DNA of 64,000 nucleotides from Prostheceraeus crozeri (Eukaryota > Platyhelminthes > Polycladida > Euryleptidae), in NCBI GenBank assembly GCA_907163375.1, contig CAJQUW010001972.1, forward strand, positions 248,001 to 312,000. Reading direction: 5' to 3'. Positions 9,692-21,906 of this stretch are shown here, piece after piece. The notes under the pieces were generated by a model that saw nothing but the letters and a program-made list of their open reading frames with translations, made no database searches and was not told where the DNA came from. How positions within the stretch are numbered: the stretch's first letter is position 1; every line of letters begins with the position of its first letter. Made by a program: the position numbers and the translations under genes.

Positions 9692-12600
9692 CTGGAAAGA
9701 AAAAGCAATATTACTTTCTTCATACTATCCACTCAGTTTGAGTTAAATAAGAAGCCATGAAAGTGTAATGAAACTATAATTTTAACCCCATCATAAATTA
9801 TTTTGATCACGAAAAGCTGGCACATTTCGATTTAAACATGAATATTTTACCTACATGTAAATTGCAGAATATTTAAGGGCAATCTATGCTAAAATTCAAG
9901 GCTTCATGATCATAATTCAGGTATATCATACATTAGTAGAGGAAGCTCGCATTCATATCAAGCAGTTTAACTGTAGGCTCGGTGCGACCTCCTCAGCTTG
10001 AATAGATTCGCCGTAGAACTTTAAATTTCAGCCGCAATACGACAGTTTGAGGCGCCAAACTTTCTTCAGTCATAGGATAATCATTACAACACTTTTGAAC
10101 ATAGACTTCCCTCTGCTTGATGACGGTTACATACTTGCACGAATAATATACATGTATATACAGATTCTGTCCTTTATAACGAGACTTACGGAAAATTTAT
10201 CAATAAAAATGAAAAACAAAACAAGCTGCACATCATCAGAAAAAGAGAAAGCTACATGACAGCCTGCATTTTCATACATTCTTGAAGTATTTGCACGTAC
10301 ATCGCTTTACATTCTCCGATCCATCGGGAGAAATACACTCAGCATACCCATCGCCACTGCTGCCAGTCTTGAAAATCAATCGACTTATCAAGACAAGAGA
10401 ACTTAAGACGGCAGTAACCCGATTCATATCATCGATGCATATTCCCAGTTTCGTCATTGATTGCTTGATATCAGACCATGAAACAAATGAATCGTGATTG
10501 CAAAATGTTTGATCCTTCTCAACGTGAAATCTATCCCTTTCTTCCTCACCCATTGTTTGGAGCTGTAAGCAAACAAGTTTATTCTATGGTTATTCATTAA
10601 AAAAATCTGTCAGCTATTCATTTCAAGAACTTTCAGTAAGATAATCATTTTTTCCTTTCCCAATATAAAAGAATAACATTCAATGAAGCAAAAAAATTAT
10701 TTTTATTGATGATAGTAAAAAGCTGTCGCTCCTTCGATGCTTTATTAGCATCGAGTTAAAAAGAAAGGTTGAAAATATGTTTAACTCCTGCACGCTTCGA
10801 ACGTTCATTCTTGCTAGGGAAAATCACTAAGACAAACTTGACATGGATATCCCCGATATGCATTCATCTCTGGCTCTGAACTATCACAGAAATTATATGA
10901 TCATCGCGTCAAAAAATCTCTGTCTTAACCCAACAATGCTCGACCTATTCGATTTCGCATGAAACATATTTTTATCTCCGTTTTTAACCATTAGAAATCA
11001 GCAGAACACTCTTATGAAAGATTTTTAGTCATAAAAATGTCGTCTTAGTGTTTTGAGGATGAGGACAAATGATAGTCGCGGGTGTTCATGGGTCTATGTT
11101 TGAATTTGAAGTCTTGACTTATTACGAGCCTGTTCCACCCAAGAACTCAGAATTCAGATTCTCTAGTAGTAAGACATACAGTCCTCATATTCTCTATATA
11201 TAAGACAATGTTTCTATTTGTCGTGGTAAAAAGTGGTCTTACAACTTTTCATCGTATTGATTACAAATTCTGATACCGGAACGTCTTCGACGTGATCATT
11301 GAAAGGCGGCTAAATATATCCAGTTCAGTAATAAACACTATTATATCCTATTTATGCAGTACTTCTGAGGTCAAAACTCACCGAGTAGAATACATGAAAC
11401 GGATTTGATTGTTGAGATTTCAGATGAAGAATCCGCGTCTTTTCAAGTAAATAAACCTTGATTCTACCACCAAGCAACGAACAACTTCTGCAACATTAAA
11501 ATGCAAATAATCTGAAACGTCTGTCGGCATAGTATACACTGAATGTCAAATTTTAGTCTCAACTTACAGAGGATGGTATAACAGTTCGATCAATTTCCCA
11601 AATCGAGAGCTGTTTCTGTTGTTGCAGGTCGGAGCATTTCCGAATGCTTCTAGCACAGGACTGGCTTCCAGAAGTTTTCTTTCGATTTCTCTAGTTCTGT
11701 CATCTGAAAACCTATTACATTATTTTGTGATCGATGACAGCTGAATGGTGTAAATGAAATCACTTACGGGTTATCTTGAATGTTTCGTGTAATGAGGTAA
11801 TTTAGCAAGTATCGGCAACATTCTGTCTGAAAGCAAGATATTACAGAATTGAGGCATAGTTAACCTAACAGAAGTGCGTGTATGCTGAAGTAACGACTAC
11901 AGGAAAATAAGTACCGCTTCTGATTAACATTAGAAATGTGTTCTTATGATTCTTGATACCATAAATTGATGGTTTTTAATAAAGCTATAATTGATTAATA
12001 TGTTTTGTGAAATGCAAAGACAGATAAAAAAACCAAGACTCTCGTGGAAAATATACTTTAATGCACATCTTTCATCGCAAAAGTGCTGCAAAGGTGTCAA
12101 AGACTGCGTATAGAGAAGTTCATATTACGATATGGAATGAAATTATAAAGTTGTCCGTGTTGCGTTCGATCGGTTTTCATAACGAGATTTGAAGTAGAAT
12201 CAGCTCTTCAATGTATTGTGCTAACGTCAATTCACTTATTGGCTGCAACACTAAACGACTGTCTCTTATTGAAGGCTAAGGCGCGGGAAAGTGCCAAGAA
12301 TTTCAACCATTCTTTAAAGCGGCTTTCTTTGTACATGGAAGGATTGACAATAAAATCGATCATTAGAATTCCGTGGTTATATCGCGCCCCATATGAAAAG
12401 TGATTATGTTGCGATATTGTAGCATACTGCAATATGTCGGTAGTTAACTGAGAATATCTAGATGTCTGTATGTCAGTAATAGCTGAGAATTTTTTAGGAC
12501 AAAGTGCATGTCAAAAATTGTAAGTATCCCATAAATACAAATATTGCAGAAGCAATTATGTTCAAGAATTAAGAATCTACGACCAATCCAGGACATATCA

Positions 12601-15600
12601 GGAATTTCCAAAAACGTGAGAACCATTTTGCATGTGAATTACTGCAGGACATGCTACAGTCAGGCTAGCTCAATTGGAAAAGGTTAACGATTTTGACCAA
12701 ATAAAATTCGCTCATTATTCTTGAGGTTAAATTTTTTTAGACTTCTTTGTGGGTGGATTGACACAAAAATTGCTCACTATAGAAAGGTCAACATATTATC
12801 AAATGCAATATTCCTATTACGATTAGGTTTGCGAATAAAGCATGCTTTCGTACAAACGTCTTAAGGTTTGTGAAATTTTTTGATTTTATTGTTTTAACGT
12901 GCCTTATTTTTAATTTAGGTGACTATAAACACAATAGAGACACTAATATAGGGAAAAACTTATAAAATAATATAAAAAAAATATAGATTGAAGCCATCCG
13001 GGAAATATCCTGACTTTTTGGAAATCCTGGAATGAAACTACAGAAGTTGTTGTATCCAGATGCTTAGATTATTCCAAAACCGGTCATCTTACAAGTTAAC
13101 CCATTCACATTAATTCCATAGCGTCGCTGTGCCCGTGTCCTCATCTATTTCAGGAAGCTCTACTCACTGCTCCCTCTTTCGTCATCTGTTCATTCTGTTG
13201 CCTTCTGTTCATTGCCCTGCTTTATCAGCACCTCAAACTCTTTCATGCTCTAACCTGTTCCTCTTCATGTTGTGCAACTGCAATTGAATTGCTGCAGCAT
13301 TGATTCTCTCAACTGCGACCTATGATTCTCTGTTGGTCCAGACAGGACTGGCTAGACAAAGTTTGCGCTTAAGAGGATGATTCAGCAATCGTGACGTCAT
13401 GGTTTTTGTCTTCCATTCATCAGAAAGTCCTTCTTAGCTACCTGCGAACTCGGTCGTGGCACTGCAGTTGTCGTGCTAGACATTTCCACTTGAGGTAGAA
13501 CTTCGGTAGCTGTGGTCAATGTCAGTTGTCGACGGTGCTGATGTGTAGTCAATGGATTGACGCTATTCCGATTCAGTCATGCAAACATCTTCGAAAAACT
13601 GTCGACCATCTGTGAGCGCAAGTATTTGACGTCATAATTTTCTTGAAATAGAGACAATGTCGACGGTGCTCGGAAAATAGATGTAGTCAAAGAGGATAAT
13701 AGTATGTTATGTGCTGTTATGTAGTGTGTGTATGTGTTTCGGAGTTCCTAATTGCAAGTGGTCATATTTTTGTACAACTTTTCAGTTTTTGAGCATTACT
13801 ACTCTATATTTGTTGAAAAAGTCAAAAACAAAAGCAACATTAAAACCCCATTACTCTGCTTTGGCAGACATAGTGCAGCATGTATCGACTCAATCAACAA
13901 CAAATAACATCTCAAGTCTACTATGGAGAAGCTCTGGCTAATTGAATACGCAGTTTAAAAATACTCATTGCCAAAGACGGTCAAGTGAGAAAGACAAAAA
14001 TTGCTTCTCAGCTTTCTGAGGTCGCGCACTATAATTTCACTAGGACGTCTTGGAGCTTCATGAAAGCATTTTAGAGCTTCTTGACGGCATCTGAGTGCTT
14101 CATACGGCTGGCTTTACACGCAATTCTGGGAAGGCTCATGTAAAAATTTTGCACGAAATTTTGGGGTATAACACGACATGCTGTAACTTACAGGTAACGT
14201 AAAATTTGGTAACAAAATGTGTGATTATAATTGTTAGAACATTGATACACCAGGTAACATGATCGCAAAATATTTGGTAGGACAGTTCTCGATAACGCAC
14301 GTTTTTAATTTCATTGTGTAGGAGCCGATATTTTCTACACTGAAGATTAAAAAAGACAAATATATTTCGTGCCGTGCCTCCCTGAAAGATGCAATCTATC
14401 CTTGAAACCTCTTAATGACATAATGATTTGCCTCAGAAACTTTTTAAGATTAAGTTGGTAAAGCGATGTACGTGCAAGTAAAAAATTCTTCATCTTACTT
14501 TTCCTGATCCAGATTCTCCACTTATGACAATACACTCAGTACTATTGGTGCTCGTCGACAAATTGGATAAAGCGGTATGCACGGTGTTGAATATATGTGC
14601 AGATGATTGATCAATCTGGAAATATAAAGGCAGTGGGCATATTACTTGGGAAGATAAAATTAGTAGTAGTTAAGGGGTTAAAGAATTCCTATCAAAGATA
14701 GCAAAAAGGCCTATGTATTAATTTTATTTTCGCTATTATTGCTGTCATCATTAACAACTCAATTGGTCTCGACTTTTGTTTTGCTTAGTCAAATACATAC
14801 ACTTATAATATGTCAATATATAATAATATCAATAATATATATAATGTCAACTACAGTCAGCCAAAATAAAAGCTGTATATCTAGAGACTCAGCTCTGGGT
14901 TACGGTTCAATTCCACTAAGTAGTTGATTTAAATGACGATTGGAATGTTAAATATCAAGAATTATTAAGTTCGGCCAGTTGATGTGATAGCACTAATTTA
15001 CTACTACTGATAAAACTCGATTTACTAACCTTTGAAATATTTTCTTCCGAGTACAGATGTGCCATTGGACGTCCTGGGTTGATGCTGATGATGTGATTCT
15101 TCATTTTTGTATAAATTAGATCGATTGAAAATCGTTGTTTCAAACAGCCAATAACTGCAGAAAATGAATGCTTTATAACATTATGATATAGTACACATAT
15201 AATCGAAAGTTTGATGAAATGTTATTTTACCTTGGGAGCGACTTTGGGAGCTTACACCAATATGCAGCCTGATACAGACTGGTGCTTTGACTAAAATTCA
15301 ACAAATGCACACAGTCAGTAACAGGTTTATGATTGGTAGTGCCATTCAAATCCAAAGATGAAAATATGTTTTTCATGCGTAAATAGCTAAAATAAACATA
15401 GTATCAGTTTGATAATGACAATTGTTACTCGCATTTTGTACAACAAGGTGGTTGACGCTGAAAGAAATACACTGATAAATTGATCAAATCAAATTAAGCC
15501 CTATTTCTTTTCGATAAGCCACTTGACTGTGCACTACATTAAGACACTCTGTTTAAGAAAAAACTTCTGAACGATGGTCCAAAGCAGCGTTGAAAAAACG

Positions 15601-18600
15601 TTGTTTTATTTTTTAATATGCTATCCAGCTATATCCAGTTATCTAACCACATGTATTGACCTCACAGCAAAATCGATCTGAAAATGGTACCGGTATGTTT
15701 TTTTAACAATATAGCTGACTATTTCTCTTCCTGTTATGGTCAATCGCATGTGCCTCAGTCTTCGTCTGAAGTCTTTTACGAATCATTGGTATCATCTGTT
15801 CTCGGCAAAGTCAAAAAGAAGAGCCCCGGAATAGATGGCTTACCTCACTGGATATTCCGAGATTTTTCTGACCTGTTATCTCCAGCCATAACCGAATTAT
15901 ACAATCGGAGTCTAAGTTTGAAAACAGTTCCCGATTGCTTCAAATCTGCTATTATCACACCTGCCCCAAAATGCTCATCTCCAACGGCAGTAAACCAGTA
16001 TCGACCAATATCTTTACTTCCGATTTTGGCAAAATGTTTGGAGAAGTTGTTCTCAGATAAATTGATTCTTCCTCGTATTCGTGAAAACATCTCTTCATGT
16101 CAATTCGCGTATTTGCCCAGCAAAGGGACAGCCGTAGCAATGACGCTCTTATATCAAAGTGTGTTAAAATTCCTTGATGATAGTTCAGGTATCGTCCGTC
16201 TATTGACGATTGACTTTGCTAAGGCGTTCGATTTGCTTTCGCATGAATTAATCTTAGCGTCATGTGTCAAGTTTGGACTTACCGAATCTGTAACCCAGTG
16301 GATCAAAATTTTTCTTTCTAATCGCAGTCAGTGTGTCCGTGTTTCATCTTCTTTTTTTCATTTGTATTCTGTCCCAATAGGAGTTCCACAAGGAACTATT
16401 TTAGGACCGCTATTATTCTGTATGTCTGTTGATAACTTCGAAACCTTGTATCCTAACACGTCGGTAGTAATGTACGCAGATGACTTGACATTGTTGCACT
16501 TTATTCGACCTTTTACAGGAGGAATTTAATCATATTCAGTCGTGGTCATCATCTATTGGACTCAGAATAAATTTTTCTAAGTGTAAAGTGATGAACATCA
16601 TTACTCGCAAAAACGTAAGTGTTCTCCCAATTGAGTTGACAGATGGAGCCATTATTCAAACCGTATCGCACCTGAAACTTTTGGGAGTTCACATATCTGA
16701 CGATATGAAATGGAACAGGCATGTTAACACCATTGTTGCCTGTGCCTCAAGGAGGTTGTTCATTATTTGGAATTTGAAGAAGTCAGGTTGTGATGATTTT
16801 ACTTAAAGGAGAGCGTATTTTGCATTTGTCCGGTCCATTATCTTATATTGCTGCCCAGTGTTTGTTAACGCACCGGAATACCTGCATCGGAAGATGTCTG
16901 GTGTTGAGAAGAGAGTATCTAAAATTATTGGCAAGGATATTTCCCCGGCATTATTTGATGTCGTTGACAAAATGTGTCTGTCCCTTTTTCGTAAAGTTGT
17001 TGGTGATTCTAGTCACCCGCTCAGAGGATTTTTTCTTCCACGGGGTAGGTGCCTACGAAAGACATGCCCACTACGCCCACCGAAGGCAAAGACTGTCCGT
17101 TTAGCCAACTCATTTATACGCTTCGCAAGATAAATTTTTGTGTGTATCTTTGACTTCTTGTGGTTCGTCTGCATGTCACGTAATTTAAAACTTGTATTAA
17201 TTTCAATTGTGTCAATATTGTACGTCTACAGAATCACTGTTGTTGGACAAATAAAGGCTATTATTATTATTATAACTCCACAATTCCATTAAGCTGCAGC
17301 TCGACTATTTCGATGACGCGCTTCTCTCGACAAGACTCGTTTCCGATGGAAATTCTTCGAATTTTCTTCTCCGGTCATTCTCCATTTGCTACTTTGAGCT
17401 CCTGTTCGCCGTCTGCTCTTAGGGCTCTTATCGAAAAGATTGTTCAACCGACTCTATTGCAGAATCCGTTTGCCAAATCGTTACTTACCTACCTTGTCAA
17501 TTGTGCATGCAGAGCCGAAACCAGTGAACCAATTACTTTCATTCTAAAAAATAATAAATATTCATCTTGGTAGCAAGTGCCGTGGGCCTTTTCAGCTGCG
17601 ATGAAACTACAATAGTTCCTGCAGAACATCTGGCGAAGTCTCAGATAAAAGGGAAGTGAATGATTTCAGAAATGTTTGTCAGTATGATGGTGGAATCCCT
17701 GATACGACGTGAATTGTAGGGGATTTGTTATCACGTCACTTAAATGACTCATGCATAATCAGTCGAGTTTCTCACCCAACTGGCCAACGCAAAGCCCTGA
17801 CCTCTATGTCAGCGATTTTTGGTAATGGGGACATCTGAAGGCTTCGGCGCATGGATTTCAACACAATTTCATTGCTTTTTCAAAAAGGACATTCCAGTAC
17901 CTCAGGGACCATGCTTCAATGATTTAAATGCATTTCCACTCAAAGGAGCTGTGGTTAATTGAAGGAAATTATACGATCGAACATGCAGCTAATTTCATAA
18001 GACAAGCTTCAGGCCATACATTTATTTAAATTGATTGCTTATACAAATACAGCCATGTATTCTATCTTCATGCTCATTTGCATATTTGTTGCGATCATCA
18101 TGCATTTAGAAATTTCTACTCAAAGTTGTGAAATTACTTTTGAATAACTGTGTCTGTTGTTAGAAAATTCACTTAAGTTAGGAAAAAGCTAAGCTACGGA
18201 ACACTCGATATGCCATCGTTGACTCCAAACATAATTCACGTTGTGACAGTGATTGGTTGATCTTCTGGTGATATTCTCACATCGACAACTACTGCAAGCG
18301 TGCGTTTCAGCTAGTAGGCCATATTATGAAGACAAAGCCCATTCACATCATCAATGAAAATGGAGGACAATTGAATTTTTACGCGTAAGACTATTACGTG
18401 TGAATTTGATTAGTATTCAGTGGTTTCTACAATCTATTTTCTGCGGATTAGAGGAAGAATATCAATAATAAAAGCCATACGTTCTGTCATCAGTAATTTT
18501 CAAGAAAAATCCTGAAGCAACCTACTCCCCTCATGCAGAAGTCAGACAAGAAGGAAAACGTAGACAGGACACAACGACCAGCAAGAAAATAGATCAGAGG

Positions 18601-19898
18601 TAATTAAATGAACACGAATGACGTGCTTATCAAAGGCAAGTAATCACAGAGATGCACAAATAATACAGGAATCGGTCAGGCAACCTTTGATGCTATTTCA
18701 CACAAAAACCCTGACTATACCTGGTGCTTAAATTATGTCGAAATGCTCTTAAGCATCCATGATAGGCAGGGCATTTGAATGAACGTTGGCTGAAAATAAA
18801 TAAATAAAATTTCAAGTAGTATAATAGCTAAGGTATACAGAAATTCAATGAAAAATATTTTTTGATGTGTGTACTCCCGATGTGAATTTATACAGCAGTG
18901 CAGAACTGTTCATTAATTTCTGCCGCTCATCTTAACAGTTATTATATCATTGCATTAACTTTCACAGAAAGAATGTCGCACATGAACTTGAAGTCCTCGA
19001 TTAATACAGGCTAATTAAAAAGACTAATACTTCATGAAAATTTATGAATGAGAAGCTTTCGTGGTTACCAATTTTCTTAAATCATGACAAAATCGCCAAA
19101 ATTCTTTGCTCATCAATTTCATAATTCTATGAAGCAATACCCAATCGAATCAATTGAATTGACATGTAACATTATCTATTAACGCTAACTTTTGAATATC
19201 ATGAAAGATAACAAATGATGCGTGAATACAGAAAATGTCTGATCGGTAATTAGATAAAGCGATGGTTTTCCATTACTTCTAGTTTCCCCACGAATAAAAA
19301 TTGCCTTTAAGCACCATATTGCATTTTGCATAAAAGTGTTAATAATTGTTTTAGCTATGCAACTGTATTAAAACTGCTGCAAATTTTTGCTGATGAAGTC
19401 TGTTGCTCACGTTAATAGGCCGCTTTATCGGCGAAAATTTGTAGCAATATTTACTACAGCGGTTTAGCGACAAATTCACAGCTGAAAAACAAGATGTTTT
19501 GGCGTCTAGTAAAATCAAAATAAGAGAGAATTGAAGATTTCGATGCGACATTCTTTGATTGAAATCAATACAGCTAGAAAAAAAAATTTGAGTATTTCGC
19601 CAAGCTTCATTATTCAGGGCATTTTAAAACTGTTTTGATGAACACAAAAGCATATCAGTTGATTGACTTCTATGATCAATGCGAATAACGAAATCTCACT
19701 TACTCGACTTCTCTGATAGAATTGGCAAATCAGCAAGATCATGAACTTGAATGCATTGCACTGACTCATTTTCGCTGTCTGTATCTTCACCATAGGATTC
19801 ACTTGATTCTTTGACACTGAACAATGGAATGGTTTGCAAAGAATCTTTCGAGATGCACATCGAATGATGAGTCATTTCAAGCAATTGCTTCCAAAATG
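9529..19898 (-). CDS. Divergent myosin motor gene (upstream part)
   Basis: A spliced minus-strand gene. Exons in coding order: 19704-19898, optional 15231-15290, 15030-15154, 14499-14615, 11768-11826, 11568-11696, 11382-11487, 10301-10562, 9529-9691. All junctions are GT-AG and the phases agree. The product shows the myosin head in order: [12 protein letters not shown], then [12 protein letters not shown] and SINPGRP, then P-loop GESGSGK|T split by an intron, [13 protein letters not shown], switch [15 protein letters not shown] and HVFYS, a helix with [20 protein letters not shown], and [15 protein letters not shown]. Myosins use this head to couple ATP hydrolysis to movement on actin. Loops are short and many usually constant residues differ, so I cannot assign a class. 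The exons for switch II (DIFGFE) and the rest of the head and tail were not found below 9529. A LINE lies in the 15.3-19.7 kb intron. Confidence 0.85.
10301..10562 (-). CDS. Myosin gene: exon of the upper 50-kDa region
   Basis: 262 nt. Acceptor TTACAG at 10563-10568, donor GTACGT at 10295-10300, the only nearby donor that keeps phase with the next exon. Encodes [12 protein letters not shown], then [20 protein letters not shown] and [17 protein letters not shown], the W..T..AM..LGI and A.ILHLGNI.F segment. The usual loop between them is much shortened. Confidence 0.8.
11382..11487 (-). CDS. Myosin gene: LLEKTRI exon
   Basis: 106 nt. Acceptor TTGCAG, donor GTGAGT. Encodes [20 protein letters not shown] and then NPFHVFYS, matching the G..I..YLLEKSRV and NFHIFYQ segment. 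Confidence 0.85.
11568..11696 (-). CDS. Myosin gene: switch I exon
   Basis: 129 nt. Encodes [20 protein letters not shown] followed by [27 protein letters not shown] and NSSRFGK are the most diagnostic myosin motifs in the window. The acceptor in phase with the preceding exon is GACAG at 11697-11701; another AG lies 7 bases further out but would break the frame. Confidence 0.9.
11768..11826 (-). CDS. Myosin gene: exon after the P-loop
   Basis: 59 nt. Acceptor CTTTCAG, donor GTAAGT. Encodes [19 protein letters not shown], the helix that follows GESGSGK in myosins (usually TE..K..L.YL). Confidence 0.85.
11827..14498 (-). other. Large myosin intron
   Basis: 2.67 kb between the two halves of the Walker A motif. 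AT-rich. A minus-strand open stretch near 13400-13560 ([20 protein letters not shown] then KKDFLMNG) has a coding-like look but no recognisable family and no clear splice sites. Confidence 0.5.
14499..14615 (-). CDS. Myosin gene: P-loop exon
   Basis: 117 nt, 39 codons, phase 0. Acceptor ATTTCCAG, donor GTAAGA. Ends [15 protein letters not shown]; the next exon supplies the Thr, completing the myosin Walker A motif. The helix before it is [16 protein letters not shown], in place of the usual HIFAIAD.AY. Confidence 0.9.
15030..15154 (-). CDS. Myosin gene: exon with LIYT and INPGRP
   Basis: Acceptor CTGCAG, donor GTTAGT. Encodes [20 protein letters not shown] and then [20 protein letters not shown], matching the conserved RF..DLIYT..G.IL.A.NP segment ahead of the P-loop. 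The usual NPY is NPG here. Confidence 0.8.
15231..15290 (-). CDS. Myosin gene: possible 60-nt cassette exon
   Basis: Flanked by ATTTTAG and GTAAAA, phase 1 at both ends. It encodes about 20 residues ([13 protein letters not shown] type). Skipping it joins SEKS directly to [15 protein letters not shown], which has the length expected of a myosin head, so this exon would be an insertion. It may be optional, or a chance match to splice signals. Confidence 0.35.
15660..17275 (+). mobile_element. 5'-truncated CR1/Jockey-type LINE
   Basis: Encodes a reverse transcriptase from just before the fingers: [49 protein letters not shown], catalytic [11 protein letters not shown], then [12 protein letters not shown] and a C-terminal Cys/Arg-rich tail. 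The frame shifts once near 16500-16515 and a TAA interrupts it at 16804-16806. The endonuclease part is missing. It ends in AATAAAGG and an (ATT)n run at about 17262-17272. It lies in an intron of the myosin gene, in the opposite orientation. Confidence 0.85.
17276..19703. other. Rest of the 15.3-19.7 kb myosin intron
   Basis: No gene supported. A plus-strand open stretch at 17313-17573 (86 codons) has no recognisable domain or splice context. The rest is AT-rich. Confidence 0.4.
19704..19898 (-). CDS. Myosin gene: N-terminal exon
   Basis: Preceded by a long pyrimidine tract and TTTTAG, followed by GTAAGT. It is 195 nt, phase 1 at both ends. It encodes an acidic stretch ([15 protein letters not shown]) and ends [14 protein letters not shown], which matches the first helix of the myosin head (pattern DL..L..L.E). 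Further exons upstream are implied but not identified. Confidence 0.65.
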
Positions 19899-20486
19899 CT
19901 AAAATGAAAACGAAGAAAAAGAAAATTAATATAACAGCACTTTCCTCTATTATTCTATGCCAGCGTGCATTCCTTTCTCATAAAATAAAAATATGCCAGT
20001 GCGTATTACGACAGTGGTTTAGTGGGGAACGTTTGCTACACGATGTTGACCTGAGAATTTGCGTGGTTTCAGGAATATATGTACTAAATAAATACTTTTT
20101 AATTCTTTCTGTGCAGGTCTGCATGAAATCGACAGTTGTCTAATGAACGGGTATCCGCGACTTCCTGTCAAAAAATGTCAGGACATTTTCATTAATTTTG
20201 TTGCATGAATGATCTGAGTGTTACTTTTACCAGTCCTTCAATCAGCGGTGCCATCGAGCTATGCAGGTTTAGACCAGGAATACGGGTTTGGTGAGCTCGA
20301 ACATGTATTATCACGTACAAATTTTTGGCCGAAGCCTTTCTCAAGCACATATTTCATGGCATGCCAGGAAAGCGATACTAATTCATTCCGCCGTGGAGTG
20401 TTACTCAGATTGACAGTGCTACAGTCTGCTTGACAGCAGAGAAGTAAATAGACAGCAAGATAATAATACAGCTATCAATGAAACTA

Positions 20487-20895
20487 ATCAGCGGCTCAAA
20501 AGACTTTACAAGGATATAAAATCAATCCGAATAAAATAATATAAAATGAAATCGATTAAGAAGGGTCATAAAAAGCAGGAGCTTGCAAAAATACAACCAA
20601 AAAAGGATGATCATTGAAACATCCAATTCACGTCCACAACAAGCATAGGCGCAGACTGACAGATTACCCGTGCTGTGGAGAGTTCGTAACTCAACCTCCG
20701 GCAAATCAACGCGCGACGATCTGTTGAAGCGATGTATATTCGTCAAAGCAGTAACATTCTAATGAATGGTTGTTGTGGACGTGAATGGGATGTTTCAATG
20801 ATCATCCTTTTTTGGTTGCATTTTTGCAAGCTCCTCCTTTTTATGACCCTTCTTGATAGATTTTATTTCCTTGCAAAGTCTTTAGAGCCGCTGAT
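20487..20895. repeat. Foldback (long inverted repeat)
   Basis: Left arm 20487-20642 and right arm 20770-20895 are reverse complements over about 125 bp (shared blocks include ATCAGCGGCTC, AAGAAGGGTCATAAAAAG, AAAAAAGGATGATCATTGAA and CACGTCCACAACAA when aligned). The left arm carries about 30 extra bases. The loop is about 127 bp. It sits immediately upstream of a LINE. Confidence 0.8.
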
Positions 20896-21032
20896 AGAAT
20901 AGAATATTCTTTTAATTTCTCATAACATCGCTTGACTCCCTAGCAGACGGTCGGTTTTCTCGCTCTCTGTTCAGTCAAAGTTGCAATTACACTTTCACGT
21001 GATTTTCGTACATTTGGCGTCGCTTCCTTTGG

Positions 21033-21878
21033 TTGATTTTTACATCATCGGATTCGTCTTTCCGCGAGCTATATCAACGTGTCTTTTGTTTATATCATTG
21101 GTCTCAGCCATTGACATATTTCTCAAAATTCGTATTTACGCTGATGACTCATTCAAATTCACGTCTGATATTTGTGTTTGCTTATCTCATCACCTGCGCT
21201 TTCCTACTGCATCTCACTCTCGCGGGTTTCTGTTCCCTTGGTCCTCGTGTGATGACGTCACATGCAACACGTATACAATACTCTCGTGCAGATCTTCTAA
21301 GTTTGCGCCGTGATTTCCCCATCCCACGAAAAACAAGACGAGCTTTGTGGTTCCGCAGGATATTGCTTCAGCGGTCAGCAGATTGTCAACCTCCAACTGC
21401 ATGTGTGTCATCCCCTGATCCATTACGCAATCAATTCTCTTCAGTGAAACCTCGTCTGACCAAACAATCATCCCCGCAAGCCCCATCAATTCTATTATTC
21501 AACGCTCGGTCCCTTTACAATAAGATCGATGATCTCATGATTAGAGCCACTACTTTCAACCCTGATCTCATTTGCGTCACAGAGACTTGGCTCGACAATT
21601 CAACCTCAGATGGATCAATTTCAATTCCCGACTACGACGTCATGCGTCAAGATCGTGACTGCCGAGGAGGCGGTGTGGCAATTTATTATAAGACATGTTA
21701 TCACGTTTCTGTAAGTAACAACATCTCTTTTGATAGTATCAAATCCAACGTCCTTGCGTGTACAATTACTGAATTTGATCTTGGATTAACGATTGTTTAC
21801 CATCCTTACTGGGGTAAAGTAAAGGCACATGAAATTATGTTGTCTGTCTTGCAAGATGTTCTAGATTATTCATTGTAA
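21033..21878 (+). pseudogene. LINE endonuclease part
   Basis: Contains LLFNARSLYNKIDDL, PDLICVTETWLDNSTSDG and RGGGVAIYYK, the APE-type endonuclease motifs that nick target DNA. The frame ends at 21876-21878 before the usual GDFN motif, which is missing; the next frame starts after it, so a small deletion with a frame change is likely. The N-terminal ~100 residues are poorly conserved. Confidence 0.75.
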
Positions 21879-21906
21879 ACAACAAAACAATTCAAACATA
21901 AATGAT

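Noticed and set aside
13400-13560. Minus-strand Thr/Pro-rich stretch in the large myosin intron as an exon
   Set aside because: No adequate acceptor or donor in phase with the neighbouring exons, and the flanking exons join correctly without it.
17313-17573. 86-codon plus-strand frame as a gene
   Set aside because: No recognisable domain, no splice context and typical length for chance.
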